Origin: Bactericera cockerelli
Taxonomy: Eukaryota; Arthropoda; Insecta; Hemiptera; Triozidae
Assembly: GCA_024516035.1 (NCBI GenBank)
Contig: CM044964.1
Location: 5,289,160 to 5,353,159, forward strand
Direction: 5' to 3'
Length of the DNA: 64,000 nt
Notes under the pieces: model-generated
Databases searched by the model: none
What the model saw: the letters and a program-made list of their open reading frames with translations, nothing else
Told to the model about the DNA's origin: nothing
Translations under genes and position numbers: made by a program
Shown: piece by piece, positions 1 to 9,930 of the stretch
Position numbering within the stretch: the first letter of the stretch is position 1
How the letters are laid out: every line of letters starts with the position of its first letter

Positions 1-156
1 AGAGAGAGAGAGAGAAGAGAGTGGTAGAGAGAAAGCAAGAGAGAGAGTGAGAAAATGAGAGAGAAAGATAAAAGTGTGGTAGAGAGAAAGAAAGAGAGAG
101 GAAGAAAATGAGAGAGAGAGAAAAAAAAAGAGTGGAAGAGAGAGAAAGAGGAAATT
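1..156. repeat. (GA)n purine microsatellite
   Basis: Imperfect GA/GAAA tract at the window edge, interrupted by short AAAATG and GTGGTAGAG units. It is purine-only over most of its length and non-coding. Similar tracts recur at 10.3, 21.4 and 53.2 kb. Confidence 0.95.
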
Positions 157-207
157 TCAAATTTTAGAGTAATTTGATATTCATTATTGAACAGCCAAAA
201 ACATTAT

Positions 208-352
208 TATATACCGACCTCAGTAGCTTGATCAATAAGGCGGCGAACTTGTAACCTGGAGGTTGGTAGTTCAAGTTTCGGTTTAAGCGTGGATTTAGCA
301 GAGCGAGTTTCATTAGTTTTTGTGATATTACGAAAGTGATTAACACAGCTGT
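208..352 (+). mobile_element. tRNA-derived SINE (family F), plus orientation
   Basis: The head reads CCGACCTCAGTAGCTTGATC (A-box-like), followed by a B-box-like GTAGTTCAAGTTTCGG, giving a tRNA-shaped head. The body contains TTAGCAGAGCGAGTTT and GATATTACGAAAGTGATTAA. The same head and body appear inverted at about 3990-4114, and the head alone at 2041-2075, so this is a dispersed family and not a tRNA gene. Confidence 0.75.
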
Positions 353-360
353 ATGATAAT

Positions 361-1445
361 TAATCAGTCAATCAGGGTTGCTTGGAAGAGATTGCCATAG
401 TTAATAACCCCAACCTTTACAGGGTGTCTACTAAATGGTCAAAGTAAAATTCCCTGACTTTTCCAGGTTTTCCAGACCATTTTTCCAGTATCTCCAGTCT
501 ACTTTTTTAATGAGACATTTTATGTATATTATAATACATAAGACCTCAATCTTTTTTTGCTAGTCCACCGACACCTAACCAAATATTTTTTCTAAATCAA
601 TTAAATGAGTTTTCTGGTAGGTTCTACGATATCAAGATTTAGTACTGGGGAATAGACATCAGCAGGATGTCGAATAGGTGGATATGATGTACAAATTGCT
701 TACTCCTTGCTTTTTTTTTTCAAATAAAATGTAGTGTGATCACCACAAGACTTTCCTTACCCTATTGCTAAAAAATCACCAAATCTTTTCTCGTAAATTC
801 GATAAAAGTTCGCTAACGGTAGCTCTTATCAAGAATGTGTTAGGAATGTTAAAAAAAGAAATACACAAATTATAACCTTATATTTATTGAAATTTCGCCG
901 AATACAAAACTTTCCTCATTATAGGATAAGGAAAGTTAAATGTAATAAATCAACATAAAAATAGGAACCCTAAAGAAAATTGAAGAACTTTCAGGGAAAA
1001 CCCTGAAAAAAAAAACATGCTAAAATTTTAATAATCTTCTAAAAAGTAGTTAAAGTGTTTTGTGTTTCTTACCAAAGAAGTATTATCAGACTGCCTGAAT
1101 TACAGTGGCGCCGCAGGCGAATTTTTTTTATTAATCATTTTCATGACAAATTTGGATCTTTAAAAAATTCCCTGACTTTTGGTGTTTTTTCACAAAATTC
1201 CCTGACTTATAGTGATTTTTCACAAAATTCCCTGACTTTTTCGGTCTCGAAAAATTCCCTGACAATTCCAGGTTTTCCAGGTATTCCCTGACCAGTAGAC
1301 ACCCTGCTTTAGTTAGCACATATGTATATATTTTGTTTAGTTTTTTCCTGTTTATATTAATATTGTCAATTTTGTATTTCAATTTTTAACTTTGTTTGTT
1401 TATATATAATGTTCTTCTAATAAAGTGTTTCATAATACCTAATAA
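361..1445 (+). repeat. LINE-tail repeat, split by a MITE
   Basis: 361-419 matches the start, and 1307 to about 1445 the rest, of a dispersed repeat best seen intact at 38288-38480 (GGTTGGGTGGAAGAGATTGCC, then AATAACCCCGCCCTTTAGTT, then T-rich sequence ending in TTCTACTAATAA). It resembles a LINE 3' UTR: AT-rich, ending near AATAAAG. Other copies lie at 59478, 15868, 16275 and 28555 (the last three smeared). The reading is broken at CTTTA by the element at 420-1306. Confidence 0.7.
420..1306. mobile_element. Non-autonomous DNA transposon (MITE-like), 13-bp TIR, 5-bp TSD
   Basis: The ends are CAGGGTGTCTACT and its exact inverse AGTAGACACCCTG. The element is flanked by CTTTA at 415-419 and 1307-1311. 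A paralogous empty site, CCCTTTAGTTAG, is present in the intact repeat copy near 38328-38340. The interior carries many copies of TTCCCTGACTTTT/CCAGGTTTTCCAG near both ends and a short hairpin-ended repeat (745-938) related to the 650-bp repeat at 57062. There is no credible coding capacity; the open frames over the internal repeats reflect the repeat unit. The superfamily is not assigned: a 5-bp duplication is unusual and the termini match none I can name with certainty. Confidence 0.85.
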
Positions 1446-1591
1446 TAACTTAATCATAGGTCACATTCTGATTTCTGAGATTAAAGCTCACCATTTTACA
1501 AGTTGAACAAAAAGTGAGGTTATTAGAAAAGATTCGTTCACATAATGAAAAATGAGGATAAAAAGATCAGTTCACAACAGAACTAACTTAC

Positions 1592-1686
1592 AAATGCTGA
1601 TGATTTGTATTGCTATATCTCCGTAACGGTAAAGAAGCAGCCATTGGGTCTGGATATTTACCATCCACAATTCCACACTCACTCAC
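1592..1686 (-). CDS. Orphan internal exon candidate, unknown protein
   Basis: On the minus strand a pyrimidine tract and GCAG acceptor (AG at 1688-1687) precede a 95-bp segment that is open in only one frame, followed by a GTAAGTTAG donor (GT at 1591-1590). The frame reads VSECGIVDGKYPDPMAASLP and continues for about a dozen residues to NTNHQH. The composition and codons look protein-like, unlike the surrounding repeats. I do not recognise the family and see no sister exon within the window. It could be one exon of a gene extending outside, or a chance open segment; 95 bp is too short to decide. Confidence 0.4.
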
Positions 1687-1699
1687 CTGCAAAAAAAAA

Positions 1700-2391
1700 A
1701 GAACATAATTTTCTGTAAATGTTTTTGTTAAATAGGTAACGGACCGAATAAATTATAATTGAAGCCATTTGTTCGTACTTTGCAATGAGGCCAAAGGCCA
1801 AATTATGAAACAGGACGAGATTTATAGCCGTATTTAAAAACAATTTTGTCTGAGCAATGTCTCAAGCAAGGTAATCTAATTCAATTCAATTGTATTTATT
1901 GAAATTTTAAAATAACAGATTGAACACAATTTACAATTTATATAGGTACTTAATTCTAATTAAATTTAATATTACATGCTAGTTAAATATCCCTTATTAA
2001 ATCATATTAATACCAAATTAAATCATAAATCGCCAATCGTACCGACCTCAGTAGCTTGAACGATAAGGCGGTGAAACAAATATCTATTTGTTTTTGTTGT
2101 TGTTGCCGTCATTTTAACAATTGTTCACAAACTAAAGTTGTTATCGAACCCTTTTTCACTTAAAGACAATGCAACTAATAAAAATTGATTATTGTCATGA
2201 AAATAGGTCATTGTTATCCAACCCTCCGGCACTGATGGAGGTGAAATATCGGAGTTTTATCCATTTCAGTACTTCCAAGACACTTTTTTCGTCATTTTAA
2301 TTCATTGAGGACTGTATTGAGTCCCGCGGTACCAAAGCTACAGGGTGTATCAAGAAACCAGAATTTTAAGTTTTAAACCACCATAGAAAAG
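1700..2391. other. Intergenic, mostly unexplained
   Basis: AT-rich sequence with one fragment (2041-2075) of the SINE head CCGACCTCAGTAGCTTGAAC. No coding frame or other element is supported. Confidence 0.6.
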
Positions 2392-2436
2392 TTTTCTATC
2401 ACTATCAATGGCTCCGCCATTGATAGTGATAGAAAA
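2392..2436. repeat. Perfect 21-bp hairpin, 3-nt loop
   Basis: TTTTCTATCACTATCAATGG plus C at 2392-2412 is exactly inverted at 2416-2436 around the loop TCC. This is much longer and cleaner than expected by chance. Confidence 0.95.
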
Positions 2437-3989
2437 TTTATTTTTTGAGGAATGCAGTATTTTTACCTGTTCATTAATAATATGAAATTAAAAAAATACC
2501 TTCTCATTTAAATTTCTCAAGAAATGGCCATTTTTATCAAAAAATTGCCACTTCCAGGGTTCGAACCTGTATTTTGACATCACCAGTGACTCGGCCATAG
2601 GGCACTTCGCACTTCCTATCCTTAGAAACAAACAGAATCCAAAAACTTGTACCCATTCAAAAGTTATGAGACCATTGCCAGGACTTCTGAGACATACTGT
2701 ATACAGGGTGTCAAAGATTTAGTTTTAGAAAAATTCAGAATCAACTCCAGCAGACATTCTAAGACTAAAATAATCTTAGATCACTTTTTTTTTTTTTTAC
2801 AAAAACTTTAAAAAAGTTTACAGCTGAAAAATTAATTTGACCATGTTGAAATGAAAATGGTTCTCATGTTTTTGTGTAATATGATTATTGAGTAAATTTT
2901 CCAAGGAAATACCCAATACCGAACATATTGTTTGTCCCTTGTTTGTATTGAAAACTGAATTTTTATTTTGTTTATATCTCCGTTCGACGGCATTTTTCGA
3001 AAAATGATCTGAGATTTTTTAGACTTAATTCTGAAAATTTCTATAAAAACGTGGACACCTTGTGGACGATATATCTATGACACAAACATTCAGAGGAAGG
3101 TAATTTAATTTGCAATTTTGTAACTGACTGACAGATCATCAAAATTATGAGGCACTTCCCGACTACCTAGAAATCTGAAATTTTGCTAGTAGTTTTATTG
3201 TAAAATCATCATCATCATCATAGGGTGGCGTCATCGTGAACGATGGTAGCCAGACAGTGGAGTAAAAACTCAAGACTTCAATGTCCACTGGGAAAAATCG
3301 AAAAAAACCGGAAATTTCGGAGTTATCATGCTGTTAAACAGTGATATTTTAGGGAGAAAGTATATTATATTTGATTATTGAATAAAATTATGAGGCACTT
3401 CACAACTTCCCAAAAAGCTGAAATTTTCTATAAAAAAAAACTGGGACGCCCTCGTATGTATAAAGGACAAGTAAGTATATGTATTTATAGTATGTATACT
3501 CGTATGTATAACGGACCAGTAAGTATATGTATTTATAATTCATAGTATGTATATGTATAACGGACGATACTATAAATAACCAAGTTAAGCAAACACACTC
3601 CACAGCACTAAGCTAATTAATAAATTATTTTTCACCACATGAAATTTGTCAAAAATGTGTGGAAAATTCGCCCGCTTCTTTCCGTGTTCTGCCAGCTGTA
3701 GATATTTGCAAAGCTTTCGATACACATGAACATCGGTGGAAAATTTCAATATTATGTATTAGGTTTACGATGGATAAATGATATTAATATAATTATATAT
3801 CAGTTATTTATTTACACATTTTATGTGTAGATAAATAACGTTCGACGGTTATAAGTACACTTTGAACAATGTTTGTACATTATTCTGTGAGGTTATAGTG
3901 GTTTTTTAGGAATTTATATTAAAAATTTGTTCTTTTCCTAGTAAATATTTATTATTTTTGATTTCAAAGTTACCATAATTATTTGTATT
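2437..3989. other. Intergenic with small repeats
   Basis: Contains a tRNA-like inverted fragment near 2549-2606 (CCAGGGTTCGAACCTG), a (CAT)5 run near 3207-3222 followed by GGGTGGCGTCATCGTGAA (possibly an RTE 3' tail), and a local tandem duplication at about 3449-3575 around CGTATGTATAACGGACCAGT. No gene is supported. Confidence 0.55.
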
Positions 3990-4114
3990 AATTACTTTCG
4001 TGATATCACAACTACACAAACTCGCCTAGCTAAATCTACGCTGAACACGGGACTTGAACCACCGACCTCCAGGTTACAAGTCCACCGCTTTATCGATCGA
4101 GCTACTGAGGTCGG
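3990..4114 (-). mobile_element. tRNA-derived SINE (family F), minus orientation
   Basis: Reverse-complement copy of the element at 208-352. It ends in the head GCTACTGAGGTCGG at 4100-4113, has the B-box inverse GGGACTTGAACCACCGACCT, and the body CTTTCGTGATATCACAACTA. It is a cleaner copy than the first. Confidence 0.75.
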
Positions 4115-4198
4115 TTTTTTGTAGTTAATAGTGGCTTGGATGAACAAATCCTAGATGTGCAATCCTGTTTCATTTACTTCATCCCTTAGATTCTTCAA

Positions 4199-4466
4199 TG
4201 AAATCATGAAAATACCTCAATTAAAATTGAAAATATACCAATGAAAATTGAAACACATGAAAATACTTCAATGAAAATTGAAAATCTATCAATGAAAATT
4301 GAAAATGTGTATATCAATGGAAATTAAAAACCATGAAAATAATCAACTGAAAATTGATAAGTATGAAACTACCCCAATGAAAATTGAAAATCATGAAAAT
4401 ATCCCAATAAAAATTGAAAACCATGAAAATACTTCAATGAAAATTGAAAACCATGAAAATAGACCA
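4199..4466. repeat. 30-bp minisatellite
   Basis: About eight to nine units of CAATGAAAATTGAAAACCAT followed by GAAAATACTT; some units are shortened. The last units are close to identical. The period is a multiple of three, so a repetitive open frame (MKIENHENxx) results. I regard it as non-coding. Confidence 0.9.
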
Positions 4467-5420
4467 GCCCGCGTATATAACTTGTTGTACAGTCCCTGCG
4501 GTTGTTCATAATGTCTCTGCAACTAAGAGATAGATTTAGATATTTTATGTATATAATATACATGGTGTATTAGTTACACTATTGTATTACTAATAGATAT
4601 TATATACAATAATTGTAATAGATAGCGGCTTTTATATTGCAATAAGGTCGGACCTTATAAATAATGCCCTCAAATTATTTGTATTATTATTATATTGCGC
4701 TTTATTAGGTATGGACAAAGTACGATATATACAGTTCAATACAATTAAAGTATAAAGAAAAAAATAAATAAATTTAGTATAAAATCTAAAAATTGTCACG
4801 TGTATAAAATGTGAACCAATCATTAGGAAGTATTGTGTCCATGATTGGCAGAGCATTTTTTTTTTAGATAACTCTAATAGTTTCTTTCAATTACCATTTA
4901 CCATGTATGTATGTGTTGCTTTTTTGTGTTTTCTCGATTGATTTTTGTTATAAATATTGTTATATTGTACAAAAGAGTTCTGATGTTCGTTAATAAATGA
5001 ACCGGTACACCCGGTATTATTGTTATTATAAAAAAAAAGTTTGCTAGGTATTGTTTTCAAGATATAACCAAAAAACAATATGGCCGATTTTCATGAACTT
5101 TTTCCGGGTCCGTAGATTCAACGCTCTGCAGCTACAGGACAAACTTTATTGCTCTACGGCCTACACACACACATACACCAAACACACACCACAGACAGAC
5201 ACACAACTCATAGGTATACACACACACAGAACCATACAATCACACCACTCGCTAGTAACTACTTGATAAAAAAAAAAAAAAAAACTTTTTTGGAATTAGG
5301 AGAGTCTAATTTGTCCAGAAAAGTTATCAGCTAAATAAAAAAAAAACCGACCAAAAACAATACTTTCTTTACTATACATATAGGTTTCTTCATTTAAAAT
5401 TTGTAAAAACAAAAAATCCT
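4467..5420. other. Intergenic, AT-rich
   Basis: No supported gene. It holds a CA-rich segment (ACACAC runs, 5160-5250), an A-rich run near 5268 and unclassified interspersed-repeat-like sequence around 5040-5150. Confidence 0.6.
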
Positions 5421-5578
5421 TTTTCGCCAATGGCAGGTGTTGTAGTGGGAATTTCGAAAAATCCCGTCTTATTGCACATCTAGACTATAAGACAAAGCTA
5501 CCTACCAAATTTCAGCATATTACGGTTTGGGCTGTAGAGTGATGATCAGTCAGTGACTTTGACATTTATATATTAAGA
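5421..5578 (-). mobile_element. Helitron 5' fragment
   Basis: On the minus strand it starts TCTTAATATATAAATGTCAA after an A and continues AGTCACTGACTGATCATC. It matches the first roughly 190 bp of the complete Helitron at 36127-37327, including CGGGATTTTTCGAAATTCCC. No CTAG 3' end was found, so this copy is truncated. Confidence 0.7.
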
Positions 5579-5773
5579 TAGAAAGTAAAATTCCACAAAA
5601 TCACTTAGTCATAAATCCACACATGTGTTTATTTTATTTTATTTCCAATTGGCGACAAATACTTATGCCTGAAATATGTCTAGTGGCAATTAATATGGTT
5701 CTACTTATGATAATAATTATCATAAAATAATATTTTTTTCTCTTTCTCCATTCTATAATAATCATGAAGTGTG

Positions 5774-5985
5774 TCCTGGTAGCTCAGTGGTAAAGGCGGC
5801 ACTCTGTGAATCCTTGGATTCCAGAGGTTGCGGGTTCGAAACCCATCCGGGATATGACAAGTTTTCCTCCCATTTGGGATTTTTACCACATAATAATATG
5901 CCTTGGGCTTACCGCTGGAATAATGGGACTTAATAGCCCTATCCGGGTAGTACAAATAAAGCGATATTATTATCATTATTATTTG
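5774..5985 (+). mobile_element. tRNA-derived SINE (family B)
   Basis: The tRNA-shaped head starts TCCTGGTAGCTCAGTGGTAA (A box), has B box GGGTTCGAAACCC, and closes with CCGGGA, which can pair with its 5' end. The body (GACAAGTTTTCCTCCCATTT, then CACATAATAATA, CTGGAATAATGGGACTT) recurs at 48781 and in part at 43251. The tail is (ATT)n. Confidence 0.85.
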
Positions 5986-6537
5986 CTTTTAATAAAATAA
6001 AAAATAATCCTAGAACTTTTTATTCAAAAGCCTGTTCAAGGTCTTTGTTGATAGGCAATGAGCCTAGTAAGGCCTTTTTCATATACTTTCCGGTAGCAAT
6101 TAGAATGAAGCACGAGTTAAAAACGTTAACAGCTCGTTATTTTATTAGTATTACAATAAATCAATAAAATTCGTTTGATATTTATGATAATAATTTGCAA
6201 GTGACCCTCTAGTCTGGCAAACAGTCTGTTGTTGTATTTATTCCTCATTATCTGACTATAAATTAGCTACCTGTACTGTCAGCTAATTAACAGTAATTAG
6301 CAAATTACTGTTAGAGACAGTTTTATTCTTTCTAAATAACGAACAATGGTTTAAAACATATCAGTTACCACAGGGAGTGTTTCATTTACGAGTAAACAAT
6401 CGCTGATTACAAGATATTTTTTTCAAGTTTCCAGGATTCTTTTTTTCTTTTAACGCATAAATTTTATCGACATGTAATAAGGGTAAATTCACCTTCAAAA
6501 GATACCAATCTTGTGCTGAAAGCGGGGACAGTTCATT
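5986..6537. other. Upstream flank of the carboxypeptidase-like copy
   Basis: AT-rich and single-copy within the window. No repeat family or promoter element could be assigned with confidence. Confidence 0.5.
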
Positions 6538-6909
6538 ATGATTTCAATTTATTTATTGCTTTTGTTTTTAGCGTCAGTTTTTTCTGACACATCTGATCCC
6601 AACGTTAAAGAACAAGTGGAATTGGTGCGTTTTCCAAATCACGAGGATAAATATATTTTGTTCGCTGGGAGATTCTCACAGGGGAAAACAATACACGTGG
6701 CAAATTATTACAATTTAGAGGACCTGGAAAATCTGTTACTTACTTTGGAAAAGGAAAACAGGGAGATTGTGAAAGTGTGGGCTCTAGGAAAAAGTGCGGT
6801 GGACAATACAACAATCTACGCAGTGCAGATCAGTCACAATGTGCGGGAGAAGAGAAAGATAATGAAACCCATGTTCAAGTATGTGGCCAATATGTCTACG
6901 GTTTGGTGA
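6538..6909 (+). CDS. M14 carboxypeptidase-like N-terminal region, secreted
   Basis: 123 residues. Residues 1-16 are a strong signal peptide (MISIYLLLLFLASVFS). The rest matches the start of an M14 (carboxypeptidase D/E/M-like) domain: YNLEDLENLLLTLE, then TTIYAVQISHNV and KPMFKYVANM. It is clearly paralogous to the first exon of the minus-strand gene at 37575-37952 (shared motifs SAVDN, AVQISHNV, KPMFK-VAN). In the family, VANM is followed by the zinc motif HxxE; here the sequence passes straight into a transthyretin-like segment in another frame, so this frame ends with STVW and a stop. The chosen start is the first Met and gives an ideal signal peptide. It is either a pseudogene or a gene for a short secreted fragment. 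Confidence 0.75.
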   Translation: MISIYLLLLFLASVFSDTSDPNVKEQVELVRFPNHEDKYILFAGRFSQGKTIHVANYYNLEDLENLLLTLEKENREIVKVWALGKSAVDNTTIYAVQISHNVREKRKIMKPMFKYVANMSTVW

Positions 6910-7415
6910 AAGACCAAAATGAACAGCCCATCAAAGATGCTGTCATCAAAGTCTTAGGGAAGAGGAAAGAGATCAAGGTGACCGCAGATGGAGAATACTG
7001 GAGGCTGCTGGTCTGGGGAGTTTATCAGATTTCAGCGAGTGCCCCTGGGTTTCTAGACAGGACCGATACAGTGCAGGTGACTTTCACGGACCCTTATGTC
7101 CAGCGTAATTTCACTCTGGTCCATCAAAGTGTTCACGGTAAAGTCCTGGACGAGAATGATGATCCCATTAAAAACGCGGTTCTCAAAGTTGAAGGGACAA
7201 GTGGAAAATTCGTGAAGGTCATTGCGGCGAACGAGTTGGGTGAATACAGGGAAACAATTCGTGATAAAAAATTCAAGATAACAGCTTGTGCCCGAGGGTA
7301 CGCTAAAGAAACGAAAAATATAACCGCCTCTTACGTTTTCAACACATTCTATGTTGAGGTTGATTTCCAACTGAAGAAGTCTAAATTGGCATTTTGGAAT
7401 TCAAAATGTTTTTAA
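6894..7415 (+). pseudogene. Two transthyretin-like domains of a carboxypeptidase, catalytic domain missing
   Basis: A second frame, shifted relative to the N-terminal one, stays open for about 520 bp from VYGLVKDQNEQPIKDAV. Two tandem TTL-type domains are visible: one through GEYWRLLVWGVYQISASAPG to FTLV, and one from VHGKVLDENDDPIKNAVLKV to VDFQLKK. In metallocarboxypeptidases of the D/E/M group one such domain follows the roughly 300-residue catalytic domain. Here it directly abuts the N-terminal piece at about 6890-6894, with no intron, no HxxE, no arginine cluster and no catalytic Glu. Both frames lack internal stops, which suggests a recent rearrangement or a retained function. An internally deleted retrocopy or an assembly deletion are the alternatives. 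Confidence 0.65.
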
Positions 7416-7439
7416 TTATTTTAATAATAAGCTGTACAT

Positions 7440-7560
7440 TTTAGTTAAAAGCGACTTTGGTATTTTGATCGATAAGACTGACGTGACGATTGAAAAGAAT
7501 ATGCCTCTAGAGGCCAAAAGGGCTGGTTACAAAAAAGAAAGAATTAAGTATGTTTATTGA
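7440..7560 (+). CDS. Possible extra C-terminal carboxypeptidase-like fragment
   Basis: After an acceptor-like CATTTTAG a short open segment reads GDFGILIDKTDVTIEKNMPL, continues EAKRAGYKKERIKYVY and then stops. The AxxAGYKKE pattern resembles the end of another TTL-type domain. No donor joins it cleanly to the preceding open frame, so this is only a suggestion. Confidence 0.25.
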
Positions 7561-8034
7561 AATCAACAGTTTTTTATTAGGTTTCCAAAGTTTCACACAG
7601 CAAAATATATTATTGATTTTATGGTAAATATAGTGGTAAAAAACTACGAAAAAAGTTAGGAATTAGTGACTTTTTTGGGAAGAGTACGAGAACACACACG
7701 AATGGGGAAAAGCTTCTGGCTAAATTTTCTTACTCACAAATCAACAAAATATTGTCGGTATGGAAGTCAGCTGATAAATCTGATAATGATTTCTACACTC
7801 GCGCCAGTTTAAAATGTGGCGCGAACAACGATGACGGTTGAAAACTCTCTGTCTGTTAAAAATATTCCTTGTAACGCGCACATCTCGGATTCTACTGAAC
7901 GGATTTCCATGAAATTTGTACACATATGGAAAACGTTCTGTAGATGGTCCCATTTAAAATTCATCAACTTTCGCACTAGCGGTTCTGAGTGAAAGAGACC
8001 ATGCGCCTGACAACTAAGTTTTTACTTAAACGCT
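7561..8034. other. Unclassified sequence up to the gap
   Basis: Contains GGATTTCCATGAAATTTGTA, a phrase typical of dispersed repeats, but no second copy was found in the window. No gene is supported. Confidence 0.4.
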
Positions 8035-8134
8035 NNNNNNNNNNNNNNNNNNNNNNNNNNNNNNNNNNNNNNNNNNNNNNNNNNNNNNNNNNNNNNNNNN
8101 NNNNNNNNNNNNNNNNNNNNNNNNNNNNNNNNNN
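8035..8134. other. Assembly gap, exactly 100 N
   Basis: A run of 100 N, a conventional placeholder for a gap of unknown size. Confidence 1.
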
Positions 8135-8640
8135 TGGAATCGCACTTTTGCCCCCACAAAATGTGCACCCTTTTTTTTAGATAATGAACCATAATTTTTT
8201 TAAGAGATTATAGTGTTGCATGTCAATTTCTAAGGTCATAAACACCATAACTAGGAAACCACTTGTGTTTATAACCCATGAACGCCAACGTGGACAGTTT
8301 GTAGCACACCTTTGGTTTGTTTTTTCACTAGGAACAATTTTTAAAAAAAAAAAAAAAATCTACAATTTATTTTGTAAATATTGCTATTTTTTATAACCTG
8401 TTATTTATTTATTGTTGATTGTTATAAAATCAGATTTGAGGTCATCATCTTTAACTTGAAATTTTTTCTTTCTTGTTGGGTCACCTAATGAAAACATAAG
8501 GGTTAATCAATATGGAGGTAATTAAATTTATTATTGAATCCATAAAAATTGATCTTTGCTTCTTCCAAGGGATTCTCCATCTTTTGCTTCTAGTTTATGA
8601 CCTATCATCATTTGGGCCTTCTCCCACATTCTGTCCCTAC
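8135..8640. other. Intergenic after the gap
   Basis: AT-rich sequence with homopolymer A and T runs and no supported feature. Confidence 0.6.
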
Positions 8641-9290
8641 TTTTTTACTTTTCCTTATCTTATAATAAGGAAAGTATTGTATTCGTCGAAATTTGACCTA
8701 CCCCAGTTTTTTCACTTTTCTGGACGAACCCTGGCCTCAGGATACCAAAAAAGTTGTTTTCAGCCATTGTCCGTGCGTCTTCTGTCTGTTTCGCTGCCCT
8801 GTCTTCTTCGTCCGCTGCTTCTTCTGAAAACAGATATCTCAAAAGGTAAAAGCAGAAACTTGAAATTTTGGTACCAAATTTATTTATACACCGACGAACC
8901 ACGAAACTTTTGGTTGAAAGGGGCCCTTTCTGCCCACAGGCCGCAATCAGCCGCAACCCCCGCTTCTTTAAAATTTTGTTAAAGATACAAAATTTTTTAG
9001 AGAACAACTTTTCTTAGTTTTAATAAAATAATGGGGGCTTTTCTGATCATTTTTTTTGATACTTGAACTTTTGGAACTGGGGCCCCAATTTCCCGGGTTT
9101 TTGGGGGGGGACCCCTTTGACTAACTTTTTATTATTCATCTACAGGGGGGTTGTGACAAATCAAAATTCAATGATTTTAAGTGCGATTACAAATTTTGGG
9201 CTTGGGGTTTTTAGTTATCTGTTCCGTTGAGTCACCAGTGGGGGAATTCGCCCTTTTTTTTTTGGGGAAAAGGGAAATCGGTGATTTAAA
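8641..9290 (+). repeat. 650-bp hairpin-ended interspersed repeat (X), error-rich copy
   Basis: Starts with the hairpin CTTTTCCTTATCTTATAATA AGGAAAGT and continues TTGTATTCGTCGAAATTTGACC. It parallels, in opposite orientation, the clean copy at 57062-57715. The first half is faithful. After about 9040 the match becomes smeared (for example GGGGCCCCAATTTCCCGGG where the clean copy has GGCCCCAATTTACCGG), which marks the first appearance of the base-quality problem. Confidence 0.75.
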
Positions 9291-9449
9291 CCAATTTTTT
9301 TTTATATTTTGCCCCTATGTTTTCTTTACCCCTTTATCTGTTTTATGATCTTCGTTTTTTCATGCATAATACCGACTGCATTTTAAAAAAAAAATAAACG
9401 CTTGCATACGTCTCAACCTTGGGGACTTTTTCTTTTTTAAAAAATTAAA

Positions 9450-9625
9450 TTTCGTTACAAAATTTCGTTACATAATTTTCTCAAAATTTTCGTTCATAAT
9501 ATCTTACATAAATCGTTACATAATTCTTACATAATATCGTTACAAAATTTTTCGTTACAAAATTCGTTACATAATATCGTTACATAATTTCTTTTACATA
9601 ATTTCGTCACAAAATTTTTGGTTTA
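9450..9625. repeat. Short minisatellite, unit about 14-16 bp
   Basis: Many irregular copies of CGTTACATAATTT and CGTTACAAAATT. It lies in the error-rich zone, so unit lengths are approximate. Confidence 0.75.
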
Positions 9626-9689
9626 TGTGCCAGAAAAAGACAGAAAATGTCAAAATTTTTCATATTCGTGTTGATCACTGCGGATATCA

Positions 9690-9785
9690 CACATGGGTGC
9701 TTAAACTCGCTCTACTAAATCATGCTGAAACTACGGTCTTGAACCCCCGACCTTATCATAAAAACTGAAACGTTGCCGACTTCAG
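9690..9785 (-). mobile_element. SINE family F-like fragment
   Basis: Reads AACTCGCTCTACTAAATCAT then CTTGAACCCCCGACCTT, the inverse of the family F body and B box seen at 3990-4114. The copy is divergent. Confidence 0.5.
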
Positions 9786-9799
9786 TAATTCGTCAAAGG

Positions 9800-9930
9800 C
9801 CTCAGAGATATAAGTAAATTTCCCCACACCCATGCAAGTACAGAGTAGAAAAAATTTTTGCCCTGACGGGAATCGAACCCAGGTCACCGTGTGTGCAAGC
9901 CAGGCGATACATGCTCAGACACGTCCCCTA
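9800..9930 (-). mobile_element. SINE family D-like copy, minus orientation
   Basis: GACGGGAATCGAACCCAGGT followed by CACCGTGTGTGCAAGCC is the inverse of the head of the SINE at 34798. The downstream half is not clearly preserved. Confidence 0.6.

Noticed and set aside
4299..4511. Repetitive protein MKIENHEN
   Set aside because: It is the translation of a 30-bp minisatellite whose period happens to be a multiple of three.
5774..5852. A tRNA gene
   Set aside because: The head folds like a tRNA, but it is followed by a body shared with the elements at 48781 and 43251, so it is a SINE.
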